64,000 nucleotides of DNA, taken from assembly GCA_950295325.1 (NCBI GenBank), contig OX485806.1, positions 26,412,001 through 26,476,000 on the forward strand. The letters are read 5' to 3'. A model generated the notes under the pieces. It did no database searches, had not been told where the DNA came from, and saw only the letters and a list, made by a program, of their open reading frames with translations. A program made the position numbers and the translations under genes. The DNA comes from Polytrichum commune (taxonomy: Eukaryota > Streptophyta > Polytrichopsida > Polytrichales > Polytrichaceae). Below are positions 60,833-64,000 of the stretch, piece after piece. Every line of letters begins with the position of its first letter. The first letter of the stretch is position 1.

Positions 60833-62003
60833 GGGCCGGTTTACACTACGGTGGAGAAGGCCTCCGGTCGGTCAAGAATGCTTGGCCAAGACATGGTTAT
60901 ATGAGGCAAATGGTGGATGTGCCGGAGAAGAATTAAAGGCAATAAAATATTTCTTAAGGAGTCTTGACCGGTTGAAGTCTAAACACCTAGAGGAGAAGTC
61001 CACCGGAGAAGTCCACCGGTGAAGAGAAGTTCACCTAATGGTGAAGATTTTTTGTGATAAAAAATCATAATTCTCTACATTCACATTGTATCAAAAGATT
61101 TCAACAAGAATTGTGTTCATAAGAATTGTGTAATATAATGCTCAATTTTATTCCAAAGATAATGAAAATTGCCAAATTGCCAATTGTCAAGTTTGGCCCA
61201 TGTAGGAAATAAATGTCTCCTTGGGTGTTTAAGAATGAAGAGGGGAAAACCCATACACATTGGACAAAGCACTACTCTTTGGTATTATTTAAGACATGCT
61301 CTCCTCTTAATCATCCTCATCAATTTCTCTCTTCTTATCTTTGATCTTCAATCATGGATAATTGAAGAAGAGAGATTTTGTGCTCTCTTATGATCTTTAT
61401 GGTTTTGAAGTATTTTATCGTTTCAACTATGGCGATACAAAAAACCATCATGTATCACCATAATGCTTCAATTATGATGATGGCATATTTTTTGTTTGGG
61501 AGCAAGGAGAGGGTGGTGTGGAAATTTGACCGGCCAAGTGGATATGTGTCACAATTTCTTCTTGGATCATATAATCCAAAAATGTTCAAAGATTGTGTAC
61601 GGGTGAGTAAGCCTATTTTTATTTATTTATGTCATTTGCTTGGACCCATGTTGAGCAAGAAAGATACAAAATTAAGACTTTGTATTCCAATAGAGAGAGA
61701 GAGAGAAGCTTGCCAACACCTTAGGTTTTGAAAAAAACCATATTTGAAATCTACGGTCCATACATGTTTTTGAAAATTAAATTTTTATTGAGTTGGGCTC
61801 CTCCGGAGAAGCCCAACTCCAAAAAGTGCCGCCATGTAGGCGGCCATGTCATTTTATCATCCATGAGAAAAGTTCACCACCATTGTTTTCTTCACCTAGT
61901 GTAAACACCCACCGGTCAAGAGTTGCATTTTCGACCAATCACAATTGAGAAACGTCTTTTTTTCATGACCGGTGGACTTCTCCACCGTAGTGTAAACCGG
62001 CCC
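60833..62003 (+). mobile_element. PIF/Harbinger element, internally deleted, 1,171 bp
   Basis: The first and last 27 bp (60,833-60,859; 61,977-62,003) are perfect inverted repeats beginning GGGCCGGTTTACACTACGG. The target duplication is TAA (60,830-60,832 and 62,004-62,006), typical of PIF/Harbinger. The unoccupied paralogous site at 13,741-13,760 reads straight through with a single TAA. Inside the left end, GAGAAGTCCACCG is tandemly repeated (about 60,992-61,020). It carries only an N-terminal transposase piece, so it is non-autonomous. Confidence 0.9.
61423..61731 (+). pseudogene. Truncated Harbinger transposase (N-terminal part)
   Basis: The frame reads RVSKPIFIYLCHLLGPMLSK then KDTKLRLCIPIE, the characteristic block before the DDE domain of PIF/Harbinger transposases. 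It then runs into a GA-rich stretch and a stop. The DDE catalytic domain is absent from the element. Confidence 0.78.
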
Positions 62004-62395
62004 TAAGTTGATTCAGCTAGAAAGAGTGGCTTGAAATTTGTGCAATGTTTTTTCAAAGATGGAGTAGAGGAAATGACGAGGAATGCAAGTTGTTTTGTAA
62101 TTTTATTCCTTGTAAATAATTAGTTACATTTTCCCAAAGAGGCAAGTAAGCCAAACCCCCTCTTTGTGCACTAGAGTCTCCCTAATTTGAGCATCAAAAT
62201 ATCCTACTTTGCATACGAATGCACACAAAACGGTTATCTCAATGGCACTCAAACAATGATCGTAAGTGCCATAAAACAACACCTATCTTGCCAGTCATTG
62301 GATCCCACCTATCACTGCATCTCACCTATCACTACATCTTTTTGGGTCCACACAAGAATCAATCGATCCCTAGTCTAGTGCACCAGAAGTGGTCA
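62004..62395 (+). repeat. Dispersed repeat family D, copy 2, right part
   Basis: Continues the match to 13,748-14,095: GTTGATTCAGC, AGAGTGGCTTGA, GAGGAATGCAAG, CTCCCTAATTTGAGCATCAAAA, ATCCTACTTTG and GGTCCACACAAGAA. Confidence 0.72.
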
Positions 62396-64000
62396 TTTAC
62401 CGTTCTCAACTTTCCTACCTTGAAGTCTATATGGATTCCTGCATGGCATCAAATGGATCATGTTTCATGGTCGCTTGGACTGTTTTCAAAAACCACCTCT
62501 TGGAGGTAGGCCTAACACAAAACCAATAAATCATGGCACTCCGAAATCTCACAACCATTGATTTGTTAAATTTTATCATATATGAAGACCCCGCATGAAT
62601 AGAATTCACTTAAAATAGCATTTGGTTGACGTCTGCACACATAGACTTCACACTACACTTGAGGGCCAAAACCACACTACATGGTTTTGGAAGCGCCATT
62701 GGACACTTTATTCAGGCCCTCACAATTTCATGGTCATGGCTCTTGGCTTGTTTGTGAAGTGGCCCTTGGCAGGGGTACAAACGTACCTCTCGTCCATCCA
62801 ACCTAACCAATCACTCATCCAATAGCAAAAGGGTTATCATCACTTGTCATAGTTTTTCAACCATGGAAATGTCATATCATCATAGACAAAATTTAATTTT
62901 ATATGATACTATTTTTTAAAATTTTCAGTGGTTTGTCATCCATGACAAGATAATTACATCCATTGAGATGTGATACCTTTGTGAACCCTTATAACACATT
63001 TATAGCCGATTCATTCAAATGACTTCAACTAACTCCTACTCAATCATTTCAAGGTCATTGAAGATAATTTTGGTGTCATTTCAGCTTTACATTACGAAGA
63101 AATTAAATGCATATTATTTCAAAGTTTCCATGTTGGATGAATGAGGGCCATTTTCCACACGTGACCAAGGGCCATCAGGAAAAATAAATAAATAAATTGT
63201 AATCATGGTTGGCGGTTCCGAAACCATGAGAAAGAGAAATCCACATTGCTTACTAAATGCCCTTGGTCATGAGACACAGTTTAAAGAGGACTTAGACTAC
63301 AAAGTAGTGCGTTTTTTTAATACATACAATGGTTGAAAATAATACAAATAGTGAGTTGTTACGATTAGATATTGCCACACTTCATAAATGGCTAAAACCG
63401 TAAATTTTTTAGCACGGTCACCTTCAAATTCTAGTTGAGACAAATCACTTGGGCTTTCTCAATGTACAATTCATTGACCACCAGACATTATTTGTTTTTG
63501 GACATCAAGGATTTCCTATCAATTTCGTATTCATTTTTTTTTGACGCGGTCACTCATATTTTTGGTGACGTTTGTTTAAAACAAAGTGGGATCATCACTC
63601 GTTTCTTAAAATCAATGAGAGAATTTAGGAATCAATGGTCATGGTCAGTGGTTATTGGTTCAAACAAGCTTTGAGACATACACTCATATGTGGAAATTCC
63701 ATGTCGCAAATTTGTTGCGTCTATGTAAACATGTCCATTATGAATGAAGGGGATCTAGTATAAACAAGTCCCCCTAGAGGTTGCAGGCCAATCCATCCTA
63801 ATTGGAACCCTCTACATCAATATGGGATCTTTGATGTCATATTCGGAGTCAAACCACACTAAATATTGTATCTAATGCCACATGGTATTTGTGTCATTGT
63901 GGTAAATTTTATGATGACAATTACTTTTGAATAAGTTTACAAGTATTGTCCTCTCAAAAGGACGACAAAAGGAGGTCCAAGGAGTTTTGCCCAACTTTCA
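62396..64000. other. Gene-free right end of window
   Basis: Repeat-like modules (CCACCTCTTGGAGGTAGGCCT near 62,500; AGGCCCTCACAATTTCATGGTCATGG near 62,715) resemble pieces at 24.5-25.1 kb and 36.96 kb. No gene is recognised. Confidence 0.35.

Overview
This is nuclear DNA of a land plant. It holds five spliced genes (one of unknown function) with canonical GT...AG introns, plant-type promoter motifs (telo-box AAACCCTAA, ABRE core ACGTGGC), an FCA-type gene with RRM and WW domains, and Ty3/gypsy, PIF/Harbinger, hAT-like, CACTA-like and piggyBac elements. A nearly complete piggyBac element and a CELF-like third RRM in the FCA protein suggest a non-seed plant such as a moss, but the species cannot be fixed from the sequence.

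Layout. 407-6377: a piggyBac element bounded by TTAA, with a 562-residue transposase and a long same-strand upstream ORF. 6.4-20.7 kb: gene-free, with degraded Ty3/gypsy pieces (about 9, 14.5 and 16.5 kb), two MITE-like hairpins and local tandem repeats. 20.8-22.35 kb (minus): cytosolic ribosomal protein uS8/S15a, three exons, 130 aa, complete. 22.6-27.5 kb: repeats. 28.3-30.7 kb (minus): an unrecognised three-exon gene (283 aa), with tandem repeats in both introns. 33.7-36.6 kb (minus): a five-exon Rdx-family (SelT/W/H-like) gene, 182 aa, whose usual CxxC/CxxU site reads D-E-E-S. 37-41 kb: dispersed repeats. 42.0-54.3 kb (plus): FCA-like gene, 23 exons, 798 aa. 57.0-60.06 kb (minus): organellar-type ribosomal protein bS6, two exons around a 2.8 kb intron, 107 aa. 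60.3-60.7 kb: minisatellite. 60.8-62.0 kb: a PIF/Harbinger derivative with perfect 27-bp inverted repeats, whose unoccupied paralogous site lies at 13.74 kb in the same window.

The genes are independent housekeeping or RNA-processing genes, not a cluster or pathway. I see no convincing unknown multi-gene system. The items most worth a second look are the piggyBac element with its long companion ORF, the three-RRM plus WW FCA protein, the Rdx protein lacking redox cysteines, and the repeated local tandem duplications inside introns, one of which carries copies of an exon-1 end with its splice donor. Exon boundaries were derived by hand from reading frame, GT/AG sites and family knowledge; no transcript or homology search was available.
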